Positions 36,420 to 49,100 of a stretch of DNA of 64,000 nt are shown one piece after another. The notes beneath the pieces were generated by a model. That model was not told the origin of the DNA and made no database searches. It saw only the letters and a program-made list of their open reading frames with translations. The position numbers and the translations under genes are program-made. Source of the stretch: Actinostola sp. cb2023 (taxonomy: Eukaryota > Cnidaria > Anthozoa > Actiniaria > Actinostolidae); contig JAUJYZ010001116.1 of NCBI GenBank assembly GCA_033675265.1, forward strand, positions 62,001 through 126,000, read 5' to 3'. Numbering within the stretch: position 1 is the stretch's first letter; every line of letters begins with the position of its first letter.

Positions 36420-38922
36420 CAGCATTAGTATAGCCCACTATTGCTACTATTGGTACATGTTTCTTGTGTCTTTCATGACGAATATGACTTCTGTGCTTCT
36501 TTAAAGATTCCAATTTTTTCTTGAGTTTTGTCTCTCTTTCAGATAAAACTCTTCTTTCTTTTTCTAGTTGAGTTTCTCCACCTCCAGCGATGTAGTGTGT
36601 TCCACCACGTTGCTGGTCGTATTCCACTGATTCATCACCAACTAGACGAGACCTAAAAATCAAATAGATTTATAATCATATTATAGCTTAGCTATAATGG
36701 CACGCAGCTCAACTAGCAAGATATGATGCACTTTATCCAGTGGTTAAAGCATTTAGAATCTAGCTATAGAACAATGTTTGTAGTAACTGGTCAAAATTGT
36801 ACTACAGGCCCGTAGCCAGTATGAGGCGAGCCGAGGCAGTTGCCTCAGTAAAACATCTCTGATTATATTTATCTTTTAACTGAATTGACAAAAAAGGCTG
36901 ACTGTCCACTATGTGCAGCTATACAATTTTGGCTGCACTGATAAAAGTGCCTCGGGAGAGATTTTGGTCTGGCTTCGGGCCTGTACTACATGTACATTAT
37001 AGTTGTCAACTTATTTGGATAAACCTGTGTCCTTTTTACCCTAAAGTCTTAGGCTTGGATTTATTGAACAATCTCACAGTCTCACAAAGTCAATAAAACA
37101 ATAGAAATATTAACAAAGTTCTTCATACTTTAGATAAGGTATTTCTGCAAGTTCAACTTGCATCTTAGCTTCTCCTGTCTTGGCTCGTTCCTTGAATATT
37201 TGTAGCACAATACCAAAGCGATCCAACACTCTCACATCCCATAATCTTTCAAGTTCTTTATACTGTATGGTAGATAAGCGTCCAACATCAAGATAAACAG
37301 CATCTAATGCACCATCAGCTTTAGCAGTCTTGATGCGTTCTGTCAGTTCTTCTATTTTTCCTTTGCCAAAGAACATTTTATGGTCTATTTTACGCACAGA
37401 TTCCATGGATTTTGATTTTACTCTCCAGTTAGTAATTGCCTCAACCAGTCCGCATGCTTCATCCAGACGATGATTAGCTGTTGCCCTCTGAAACCTAATG
37501 GGAATAAACATTTCAATCAGTTTTATGACTGATTGCATGTGACGTCATGGCGCCATGTTAAGGTGGTTCCCGCATAATGAATGGCCGGTTTGCCGTATTT
37601 TTTAACTCGCTCGCTCTGCGTCAATATTGCTTGGATTTTATTGTGCTTAACACAAATACTAATTCAACCATTCTGCTTTTGGATGGTTTATTCAAAATTA
37701 TCATTGTAAGCCGCGTTTGTGAATGCCAGCTGATAACAAACGACACTATTTTCACTAAAACTGCTGCCAAAGCTTCCCTCGTACGATTTTTTTTTAACTT
37801 CGTGAACGACCTTTTACGGCGCCTATGTAATGTTCTGACGAGGTAAGAAGGAAATTGATCGAGCCGAAATCTCCAGTTCATACCTTTTTGTTGTCAATAT
37901 GGGACCTATTGGTTGTTACGTGATTCTGCTCGAACAATTTCCTTCTTACCTCGTCAGAACTCTCTATGGACCTTAAAAGGTCGTTCACGAAGTTTAAAAA
38001 AAATCGTGCGATGATAACAAGGAATTCCGTTTGGCAGCTCTTTTTAGTCTAAAATAGTGTCGTTTGAATATGTTGCTGGCATTCACAAACGCGGCTTACA
38101 ATGATAGCTTTTGAATAAACCTTTAAAAAGCAGAATAGTTGCCAGTATTTGTGTTAAGCATAATAAAATCCTCAATATTGACGCTTGTTTGTAGCGAGTT
38201 AAAAAAATACGGCAAACAGGTCATTCATTATGCTGGAACCACCTTAACAAGGAATTCCTCATTAGCTTCTCTTGTTTGTACCTCTAACATGGTTGCATGG
38301 CGCCATGTTGGTGCATGATAACAAGGAATTCCTCATTAGCTTCTCTTGTTTGTACCTCTAACATGGTTGCATGGCGCCATGTTGGTGCATGATAACAAGG
38401 AATTCCTCATTAGCTTCTCTTGTTTGTACCTCTAACATGGTTGCACATGACTTCATGGCGGCCATGTTGGTGCCCGATAACAAATAATTCGCATTAGCTT
38501 CTCTTGTTTGTACCACCAACATGGCCGCTGCGTCTTTGTACTTTTAAATCTCCAGGGATTGATTGCAAACCAGCAATACATTATTGATGAAGCTGATCAT
38601 ATTATCTTTTGCAATATTTAAACTTCAAACTTAAACTTGTCTTTTTCAAACTGTACCTATGTCTGCCCCATTTAAAGTCAGGTTCAACAACCATAACATC
38701 GTGTGTGTTCTTCTGCTGCACGCCATGATAATGATGTTTTTGGCGTAGTTTTCTCAAAATCTCCGCATTTTCTGGATGATCATCTTCAAAATCATGCGTT
38801 ATTTCTTGAGATGAGAGCGTCCTGCACGCAAAACCACCTCCAGGAGCTCCTAGACACCCTCTAGTCACTAAGCCATGGGTTATAATATTACACTTTACAA
38901 TTTTGGCGAAGAAAACCCGCAT
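36420..38922 (-). CDS. GTPBP6: GTPBP6/HflX-type GTPase, exons 1-3 (N-terminal half)
   Basis: HflX-family GTPases act on ribosomes; animal GTPBP6 is mitochondrial and works in ribosome splitting and assembly. Exons 38922-38657, 37494-37129 and 36652-36420 join in phase (AG|G, AA|G). Exon 1 has a basic start (MRVFFAKIVK) that fits a mitochondrial presequence. Exon 2 carries the HflX N-terminal domain: DEACGLVEAI, FFGKGKIEEL, VYLDVGRLS, VLDRFGIVLQIFKERAKT and EAKMQVELAEIPYL. Exon 3 carries DQQRGGTHYIAGGGETQLE, a charged coiled-coil helix and VAIVGYTNAG, ending at the first G of the P-loop (donor at 36419). This half is fully intact; downstream G-domain exons look broken. Intron 1 contains a fold-back element and 74-bp repeats. 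Confidence 0.9.
36798..36992. mobile_element. MITE in GTPBP6 intron 2
   Basis: GTACTACAGGCCCG at the left and CGGGCCTGTACTAC at the right are perfect inverted ends around ~165 bp of non-coding DNA. Confidence 0.8.
37556..38250. mobile_element. Large fold-back element flanked by TTAA
   Basis: Arms of ~310 bp (37556-37870 and 37930-38250) share GGTGGTTCC(C)GCATAATGAATG, GGCGTT-type words, GTAAGCCGCGTTTGTGAATG, TTCGTGAACGACCTTTTA and GACGAGGTAAGAAGGAAATT with their reverse complements. Both ends sit at TTAA (TGTTAAGGTGG and CCACCTTAACA), as expected for a piggyBac-like target duplication. There is no transposase, so it is non-autonomous. It is in GTPBP6 intron 1. Confidence 0.88.
38248..38500 (+). 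repeat. 74-bp tandem repeat, ~3.5 copies
   Basis: The unit is AACAAGGAATTCCTCATTAG + CTTCTCTTGTTTGTACCTCT + AACATGGTTGCATGGCGCCA + TGTTGGTGCATGAT. The element at 37556-38250 is inserted inside one more copy: GACGTCATGGCGCCATG lies before it and AACAAGGAATTCCTC after it. Confidence 0.9.
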
Positions 38923-40190
38923 TTTATGAGAGAAATGTTACAATTTATTTCATCTGAGAAACTCCAAACCACACTAGACTATTCCACAGACCCCCGCTCG
39001 GTCTAAATCCACACTCGTTCCAGGTTCCCTCCGTCGTTTGAGCCCGCAAACCGAGTATTTACAATCAAGCAGTTTCAGTCATCACAATAAGCGCGCGTCT
39101 ATGTTTTGATGTGTCCACCTGTCCAAAAATATTGATGCCTCAAACTTCAAACAAAATGGCGACGTCTTGTGGACAGTTGTTACTTCAAAAGTCTTGCACA
39201 CCGTCTTAACCTTGTTGTTATCGTACTTTATGTGGGTTAAAAGCCGTATTGGAAATCTTCTGTCATGGATGAGGACGAGGATTGCTTCCTCTTTACTAAT
39301 GAGGTATCGTAAAGCAATATTTGGGCAACAGTTTGCATGAGTAGGTTTTATTTGGGTGTTACATCGTGTTTGTTGACCATACAAGGAACTGCTCTATAAC
39401 TCACAGATAAATAAAAACTTTTCCTTTTTGTGCGTGTGTGTCACCAGACTAGAGAGTGGTTTTGGTTTTTAACAAGTTTAATCGTTGAGTGTGCAATTCG
39501 TAGCAGGAAATCAAGTACGAAATAACGTGTCAACACAGCAATTAGTTTTATTTATAAATATGACGTCTGCATCAGCAAATACTATTGTCTGCAGCGATGA
39601 AGGTGTATATATAATATATAGATGATCGTTTTATAGGCGTTTATTTGGTATACTATGCTTGATTAAGAAGAAGCTGCTGATTTGCAGAATCTAATCTAAT
39701 TAAATTTGCTGAGAAGGCTTGCTCGTCCCCTTCCCTAGCTAGCCCTTCCCCTACATTTGATCTAATAATTATTGTCCTATGGGTATACATGTGCCTCGTT
39801 GGCTATCAGCTCATGTACGACTCGATTTCGTGGAATTATTGTTTTATTACAATGTATATAGACAACCACTGGATTGTGAGAAATAGAACATTTGTTTTTA
39901 TTTTTAGTTCGGCAAAACCGGTTTGCCATTGTTGAAAATCTTCAACTTTCTCTACTCGTGGTATATGAGCTGATAGCTAGCCTACTATATATCCAGTGGT
40001 TGTCTATATAATAAAAGGCATTATATGCACTCTTACATATCATTACCATTGGGTATTAATGCTCTGAAGACAAAATGATAGATATCTGACAAATGCCTTG
40101 GGGAGGAGGGGGTGGGGTTAGCCATGAATTGACAGAACCATATAAAGCATTCCTTATACATGCAAGTAATTCACTTTTCTTTTTTCACAG
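38923..40190. promoter_or_regulatory. Divergent promoter region, GTPBP6 / KIAA2013-like gene
   Basis: GTPBP6 starts at 38922 (minus) and the first recognised KIAA2013 exon is at 40191 (plus), so a head-to-head promoter should lie here. Possible first exons (ATG at 39265 with donor GAG|GTATCG, or ATG at 39559 with donor GAAG|GTGTAT) do not have the phase that exon 40191 needs. An inverted repeat lies at 39795-40012: CTATCAGCTCATG / ATGAGCTGATAG and AGACAACCACTGGAT / ATCCAGTGGTTGTCT. Confidence 0.4.
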
Positions 40191-43100
40191 GTCACGTAAA
40201 GCAAGTGTTTTAATATTTGGCTTTCTAGTATTGTTCTTGATATGGAGCGCTTTAAAACTCTATCCATATCACAGTGGAAGTAAAGGATCCCATAGGAAAC
40301 CTAAATATTCTGGTAAAATATTACATCATGTCAACTGTTTAATGTAACACCTAAACAAGCTTAGGCCTAGTTCAGACGTCGTGCTAATCATGAGCCATTC
40401 TCATTTCAAACAATAGGTCTATAATGAGGCAGCTTCTTTTGAAGTAATTAAGAACGGCTCTTGGAAAGTACAGCATTTGAACTAGGCCTTAGTTACACTG
40501 GGTTTTTACTTGATTCTATAATCATGACAACATATCTAATTTTAAAAGAATCAAACTACATGTACCTGGAATTCATACTGTATAATAAGGACAATTTACA
40601 TTCAATTGTGCACCACTGTCCAGATGAGGTTCTGCAGCATTTAAGCCTCAGGGCCGTACATAACCCAAAATCCAAGGGGGGCAGTACATATTTAACAGCA
40701 AAAAAATAATAATAATAGTACAGTTCTCAGTACTTTTTGGTATCTTTCTCGCCCTGCTAGGGGGGACAACTGTCCCCCCTGTGCTGTGTACGGCCCTGAG
40801 CCTTAGTGTGAATGGTTCATTAGTCTTGTTATGCACTTCTCCACTGATTGGTATTTGTTTTTATCATTGTTTTGTTGTAGCTCTGCCGTTTGATGAAGTA
40901 TGTCTTGCAAATCGTTTAGCTAAATGGAACAACGAATTGGAGAATGGGAATATCATTATCACCCATAACCCCCTCCACAGCCATGAAAGTCCCTATATAC
41001 CATTTATTGGTAAGATATTACAGTATTGTCAGTAAAAGTCAACCTAGATTGTACGGTAATTACACAATTATGTAATATTTTCCAGGAAATGGAAAGCTTG
41101 GTGTTGCAGCCAGGAAGAATTCTTACCTTCAAATCAAGGAAAAGATTTTAATGGAAGTTCCTTTTGAACCACTTATAGAACCAACAGTCAGTAATGGCCC
41201 TGTCGCTAAAGGTGTATACATGGTTTATTATAAAATAACTAAACTATGATATAATGCATGCTCTGATTGGCCAAAGGATGCATATTCTGCATGCTCTATG
41301 GAGCACATAGCATGCACGCGCAGATATTCAACATTTTTGTAATGAACAAAATTGAAAACTTGCCTTCTAACACTTCTCTCATCTTCTTCCAATTCCTGGG
41401 TGCTTAGACTATAACTCGATAGAGCACACTGATATCTCTTTATTAACTGATTTACATTTATTTTAGAGGCGACTGTTATCAACATCAAAGATGGAATTGT
41501 TCATCATGTGCAAAGCTATTTATGGGTAAATAAATCACACTCCTGATTACATCTTCTCAATTAACTAATATTATTAATCATTCATGAGGGCAAAACAAAG
41601 GAATCACTACCGTGAAGGAGGTTTGACATGTGGTCTTAATTAGCATACAATTTGGTCAACTCTAACTTTCAATTTCTCCAAGAATTATTAAAGGTGCAGC
41701 TGTAATACGGGCAACAAAATCGTGCAACTTGTTGCAAGTTGCAGAGCAATGTTTCTCATATTACCATCATTTGCGCAACTTGTCGCGCAACACATTTTGT
41801 GTTGCAGGTTGCAAAACTTTGTTGCACAAAGTATAGAAGCTCTTTCTACTTCATGCAACAAAGTGTTGCAACCTGCAACACCGAAAATTTAATTTGTTGC
41901 GCGACAAGTTGTGCGAATGATGGTAATATGATAAACATTGCTCTGCAACTTGCTACGCAACAATCTGAACAATGTTGCACGACAAGTTGCACGATTTTGT
42001 TGCTCGTATTACCGCACCTTAACACAGACACAAGAAATCTTTTTCCTCCGATTTCAAAACACCTCGAAGTCACTTGTTGTTGTTGTTTTTTTGAAATCAG
42101 AGAAATAACTATATCTTGTGTTTGATATTTAGAAAATATCACCCAGCTACTTTCATATATTATTATATTATCCTGGTCTCACGTCTACTGGGTTATTATT
42201 TTATTGAAGTGAGATATCAATTAATGTCCTTCATTGGTTTCTAGTCACAAAGTTGTGTATTGTTGGAGAGTATTGTGTACATCCATAGGAGTCACTCTTC
42301 ACTTCTTGTTCAAGAGATTACCATAACCAATCATGCGGTAGGTATATCATTATTAGATATGGGATACCTGTGGTCAATGTACACAGGTATCCCAAGCACA
42401 GAATTGTGTACATCCATAGGAGTCACTCTTCACTTGTTGTTCAAGAGATTACCATAACCAATCATGCGGTAGGTTAATCATTATTAGTTATGGGATACCT
42501 GTGGTATCCCAAGCACAGAAAAGTCTACATGCACAGGGAGCCCAGTGCAAAGTGCAGGTATTTTGTTGACATGGTTGTGTGCCTTGTTATTCAGGTAGTT
42601 TCAGCAGAGATTACATTTAGGCAAAAAGAAACAAAGGGGTGGGCAAAGTCTACAACTAAAGCTGACAGGTGAGTTATTGCTGCAGGATTATCTAGAACAA
42701 TATTATGCAATATATAGAGGTCGTTTACCGGTCGGGTGGTCCGGATATGGGAAAACTGTGCCCAAGGTCTTGAGTATACATGGCCGAGGTCTGTTTTCAA
42801 CGCCGAGGACACAGTTTTTCCCTATCCGGATCGACCAAGGTCGTCAATAACTTTTTTTTTTTTCCTTTGTGTCATTTTTCGCCAAATGCCATGACAAAAA
42901 ACAAAAAAAACAAAGCACATAGCAAAAATGAAAGAAAACATTTTTGTTCTTCAAATTGTGTTATTGAAGGGCAGTCTGGTATGCTAGGATACCAGACCGT
43001 GGTCAGATATAGAAAATTCCGCCCGCTTCAACAACCAATCAGAACGCGTGTGATAAGCAATGCTGATTGTACTGCAATAGAATTATTATAATAAGCAATA

Positions 43101-46100
43101 AATGTTGCTAGTTGGATATCATTGGTCAAAATCAATCATGTGATGCAATAGTGTCTGCTATCAGAGCATAATTGCCTGCACATTGCATATTTTGCTAAAG
43201 AACATTTAATGGTTGAATAATAAAGACAATAGAGTAATAAGTAGTTCCTACATGTATATATACAGTCGTTTTCGTATGAGTGGGAAGTAGCTATGGTACG
43301 GTTAGTGCCATACTGTGACCTTATCGCGCCATCATCATGTACATATCCAAGCATTCTGATTGGTTTTGCCCGATGATTTTGTGCGCTGTGATTGGTTGAA
43401 TAGATGTCTTGCGATTTCCGTACCGTGACCGTAACTCCGTACATTGTACCATAGGTTTCACACTCATATGCAAACGACTCTGTCTCTGACAAGTGATGTA
43501 CAGTACATGTATGCTGTGAAAACGACTCTGTCTCTGACAAGTGATGTACAGTACATGTATGCTGTGAAAACGACTCTGTCTCTGACAAGTGATGTACAGT
43601 ACATGTATGCTGTGAAAACGACTCTGTCTCTGACAAGTGATGTACAGTACATGTATGCTGTGAAATTTGCCCAGAATCTGGATGCTCCTCCAAGCAAGTT
43701 TAATGATTATTTGTGTGTTTATTTCCACAGCGTATCAATCAAATCACGCAATATTAACTATGACATTCATCAAGGCAATGTCGCATATCTTGATGAAACT
43801 CATCCTGGTGTTAATGTTACCATAGTAACCACAAAGACACCCAGTAAACTCACTGTTAATGGCAGAGGGTATGTATGGTTCTTACTGTTACCATAGTAAC
43901 CACAAAGACACCCAGTAAGCTCACTGTTAATGGTAGAGGGTATGTATGATTCTTAATGTTACCATAGTAACCACAAAGACACCCAGTAAGCTCACTGTTA
44001 ATGGCAGAGGGTTTGTATGGTTCTTAATGTTACCATAGTAACCACAAAGACACCCAGTAAGCTCACTGTAATGGCAGAGGTTTGTATGGTTCTTAATGTT
44101 ACCATAGTAACCACAAAGACACCCAGTAAGCTCACTGTAATGGTAGAGGGTTGTATGGTTCTTAATGTTACCATAGTAACCACAATGACACCCAGTAAGC
44201 TCACTGTTAATGGCAGAGGGTTTGTATGGTTCTTAATGTTACCATAGTAACCACAAAGACACCCAGTAAGCTCACTGTAATGGCAGAGGGTTTGTATGGT
44301 TCTTAATGTTACCATAGTAACCACAAAGACACCCAGTAAGCTCACTGTAATGGCAGAGGGTTTGTATGGTTCTTAATGTTACCATAGTAACCACAATGAC
44401 ACCCAGTAAGCTCACTGTTAATGGCAGAGGGTTTGTATGGTTCTTAATGTTACCATAGTAACCACAATGACACCCAGTAAGCTCACTGTTAATGGCAGAG
44501 GGTTTGTATGGTTCTTAATGTTACCATAGTAACCACAATGACACCCAGTAAGCTCACTGTAATGGCAGAGGGTTTGTATGGTTCTTAATGTTACCATAGT
44601 AACCACAAAGACACCCAGTAAGCTCACTGTAATGGCAGAGGGTTTGTATGGTTCTTAATGTTACCATAGTAACCACAAAGACACCCAGTAAGCTCACTGT
44701 AATAGCAGAGGGTTTGTATGGTTCTTAATGTTACCATAGTAACCACAAAGACACCCAGTAAGCTCACTGTAATAGCAGAGGGTATGGATAGATAGGTTTA
44801 TTGAAGGTCCTTGATTGTATTATAATTATATTGAATTGATAAGGTTACATAACAATAATAAAAATATTTATTATATTTTTTTGTCAAAGAATGCACGAAA
44901 TATGCACAAGAACGCGCGAAATATGGGACCGTATTTTGGGTAGTTACTTCAAACTGGCTTTCCAATCATTCATGCAGAATCGTGCGATGAAAATTAACCA
45001 ATCAGTGTGCGAGAATTCTACATTGGCTAGCGCGCACTCGTACAGAGATTTCCAAGTTTTCACTGTAATTTGTTGTTTTTCTTTCACCATTGAATAGCTA
45101 GTTTCTTTACACAAAATAATAATAAACATTTTATTAGTCGGCTAAGCACGAAATATGGCTGTGAATTTTTACTCGTCATGTATTTTGGCTCGCCTAAAGG
45201 CTCGCCAAATTACCAAAATGACTTTAAAAATACACAGCCGTATTAGATGCTTAGCTGACTAATAAACCATATACAGCAATATGCAGAAATTCTGATCATT
45301 GGCTAGCGCGCACATATATACAAAAACCTACTTAAAATTATGGGATGGCTACGCTGATTTGTTTTTTTTCTGGTTGTCTGCCAGCGAGGCTTTATGAAAA
45401 AAATATCATGGAAGCTATGCCATGGTTTTAAGTAGGTCTTTGATATATGTGTATTTTAGTCAAAAGGATCAGAATTTCTGTATATTGCTGTATTTTGCTC
45501 GCCTAAATATGTTAAATTATAAATGAACTTGAACTATAGTATGGTGACGTATTAGATGCTTAGCTGACTAATAACCTCTATATATATAAACTATAATATG
45601 TTAAATATAAATGAACTATAGTATGGTGACGTATTAGATGCTTAGCTGACTAATAACCTCTATATATATGAACTATAATATGTTAAATATAAATGAACTA
45701 TAGTATGGTGACGTATTAGATGCTTAGCTGACTAATAACCTCTATATATATGAACTATAATATGTTAAATATAAATGAACTATAGTATGGTGACGTATTA
45801 GATGCTTAGCTGACTAATAACCTCTATATATATGAACTATAATATGTTAAATATAAATGAACTATAGTATGGTGACGTATTAGATGCTTAGCTGACTAAT
45901 AACCTCTATATATATGAACTATAATATGTTAAATATAAATGAACTATAGTATGGTGACGTATTAGAGATGCTTAGCTGACTAATAACCTCTATATATATG
46001 AACTATAATATGTTAAATATAAATGAACTATAGTATGGTGACGTATTAGATGCTTAGCTGACTAATAACCTCTATATATATGAACTATAATATGTTAAAT

Positions 46101-49100
46101 ATAAATGAACTATAGTATGGTGACGTATTAGATGCTTAGCTGACTAATAACCTCTATATATATGAACTATAATATGTTAAATATAAATGAACTATAGTAT
46201 GGTGACGTCTATGATGATCATGAAATATACTTTGTGATTATATAAAATTAGTTTATTATACTACTATTATGTAAGTTTACCTTATAAGGTCAAGAGAACT
46301 AAAAAAATATGGAGCCGTATTACCATAGTTCTAAAAGCCGTATTACCATAGTTCTAAAACCAGTTTCACTGCAAAGTTTTGAACATTTTGTGACGTCAAA
46401 TCCATTGTCAATAAGAGTACCGACAATGGAAAACCACTTGCGATTTCTTTTTTACAATAACAAAGTCAAAAAATCATCCAAAAGCAAGGATAAAGTTTGA
46501 AAGAAAAACCGTTTCAAGCGCGCGCTGGCTCCGTGCATGAGCGATTCGTCATTCTCTGTGTCTGTTATTGTAAAAGAGTGCGCGGACCTTGAAAGGTTTT
46601 GAAACAATTATTAGATAAATTTACTCAAAAACGAACAATTTTCTTTTCGTTCAAAGTAGTAAGCAGCCCGTATTATGGGAAAAACCCCAAATAAGATATA
46701 ATTATTATCACTATGTAAATATGAAATGTGTATTTATTTGCAGTTCATTAGATCTTCATCATGTTGGTGTTGTTCACACCTCAATTAATTTAAAGAAATC
46801 ACCTCACAATACAGTGGACATGAAGACACTTGAAGAAGAAGCTAACAAGGTGACTGTCTAGACTTGTGGATTTAGTTCATATAATTTAGTTGAGTATATA
46901 GGCTTAAATAGGCTTGGACTGTTTTGTATTTTATAGGATTTCAAGGAAGTTGTTGGAATGAATTTCAAATCCCTCAAAACCATCCATACAAACACTTGGA
47001 ATAATGTGAGTATGACACCCTGCTATTGCAGACACCTTGCTATTGCAGACACCATGCTATTGCAGACACCATGCCAGACACCTTGCTATTGCAGACACCT
47101 TGCTATTGCAGACACTTGCTATTGCTATTGCAGACACCCTGCTATTGCAGACACCTTGCTATTGCAGACACCTTGCTATTGCAGACACCTTGCTATTGCA
47201 GACACCTTGCTATTGCAGACACCTTGCTATTGCAGACACCTTGCTATTGCAGACACCTTGCTATTGCAGACACCTTGCTATTGCAGACACCTTGCTATTG
47301 CAGCAGACACCTTGCTATTGCAGACACCTTGCTATTGCAGACACCTTGCTATTGCAGACACCTTGCTATTGCAGACACCATGCTATTGCAGACACCATGC
47401 TATTGCAGACACCTTGCTATTGCAGACACCTTGCTATTGCAGACACCATGCTATTGCAGACACCTGCTATTGCAGACACCTTGCTATTGCAGACACCTTG
47501 CTATTATTGCTATTGACAGACACCTTGCTATTGCAGACACCTTGCTATTGCAGACACCATGCTATTGCAGACACCATGCTATTGCAGACACCTTGCTATT
47601 GCAGACACCTTGCTATTGCAGACACCTTGCTATTGCAGACACCTTGCTATTGCAGACACCTTGCTATTGCAGACACCTTGCTATTGCAGACACCTTGCTA
47701 TTGCAGACACTTGCTATTGCTATTGCAGACACCTTGCTATTGCAGACACCATGCTATTGCAGACATTGCTATTGCAGACACCTTGCTATTGCAGACACCT
47801 TGCTATTGCAGACACCTTGCTATTGCAGACACCTTGCTATTGCAGACACCTATTGCTATTGCAGACACCTTGCTATTGCAGACACCTTGCTATTGCAGAC
47901 ACCTTGCTATTGCAGACACCTTGCTATTGCAGACACCATGCTATTGCAGACACCTTGCTATTGCAGACACCTTGCTATTGCAGACACCATGCTATTGCAG
48001 ACACCTTGCTATTGCAGACACCATGCTATTGCAGACACCTTGCTATTGCAGACACCTTGCTATTGCAGACACCTTGCTATTGCAGACACCTTGCTATTGC
48101 AGACACTTGCTATTGCTATTGCAGACACCTTGCTATTGCAGACACCTTGCTATTGCAGACACCTTGCTATTGCAGACACCTTGCTATTGCAGACACCATG
48201 CTATTGCAGACACCTTGCTATTGCAGACACCTTGCTATTGCAGACACCTTGCTGCTATTTGCTTGCTATTGCAGACACCCTGCTATTGCTGACACCCTGC
48301 TATTGCAGACACCTTGCTATTGCAGACACCTTGCTATTGCAGACACCTTGCTATTGCGGACACCTTGCTATTGCAGACACCATGCTATTGCAGACACCAT
48401 GCTATTGCAGACACCTGGAGTGATTGAATGAAACGTGATGAGAGCTGTTTTCTCTAGTAATGTTTGTAACTACATGTACATTGTTGTAGCTTTGGAAAAC
48501 TGGTATTCATGTTGACCCTCGTCATGACCCTGACACACCCCCTGGTGGTGAAGTAAATGCAACAATGTACTATCTACTGTCCACATTCCCAACACCAGAT
48601 TATGATGTCAATGGTAAAATTAGGAATGTCGAAGAATTTGAAGCCCTGCTCCATGCTCCTGAACACTGCTTTGGTGGGCCACCCACAATGTAAGCAACTT
48701 AGATGTTACAGTTATCATCATTATAATCACCATCATCATTGACCAAGTTCTTCTTCATCATCATCATCATCAATGAATGTCAGACTTCATCATCATCATT
48801 ATTACTATTATTATTATCAAGTTGATGTCATCATCAAGGTTGTTGCTAACATATACACAGTGATCATCATGGATTTCATATACATCTTCATTAACAATGA
48901 TATATCCAATAGACCTCTTTAACTTCATATGTAAATCCATGTGATGTAAACATGGTGTTCTCTGGAGAATTAGTCCTTTCAATATGAACGAATAAATTTC
49001 AGAAATATAAAGGAACAATATTCTCCAGAGATTATCATGTTTACATCACATGGTTTGAAATGGGCAATTTACATACAAGAATATGTGTGACTAGATGGAG

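Noticed and set aside
40093..40190. ATG at 40093 as KIAA2013 start
   Set aside because: It would read through a strong polypyrimidine-CAG acceptor. The added residues are Gly-rich and then low-complexity, so a separate upstream start exon is more likely.
41739..42142. Cys/Gln-rich frames of 128 and 98 codons
   Set aside because: Both strands open because the region is a palindromic fold-back element.
46958..48431. Frames of 444, 465 and 290 codons rich in Cys, Leu, Ala and His
   Set aside because: Translation of the 17-bp array, which has no stop in any frame. It lies inside a well-defined KIAA2013 intron.
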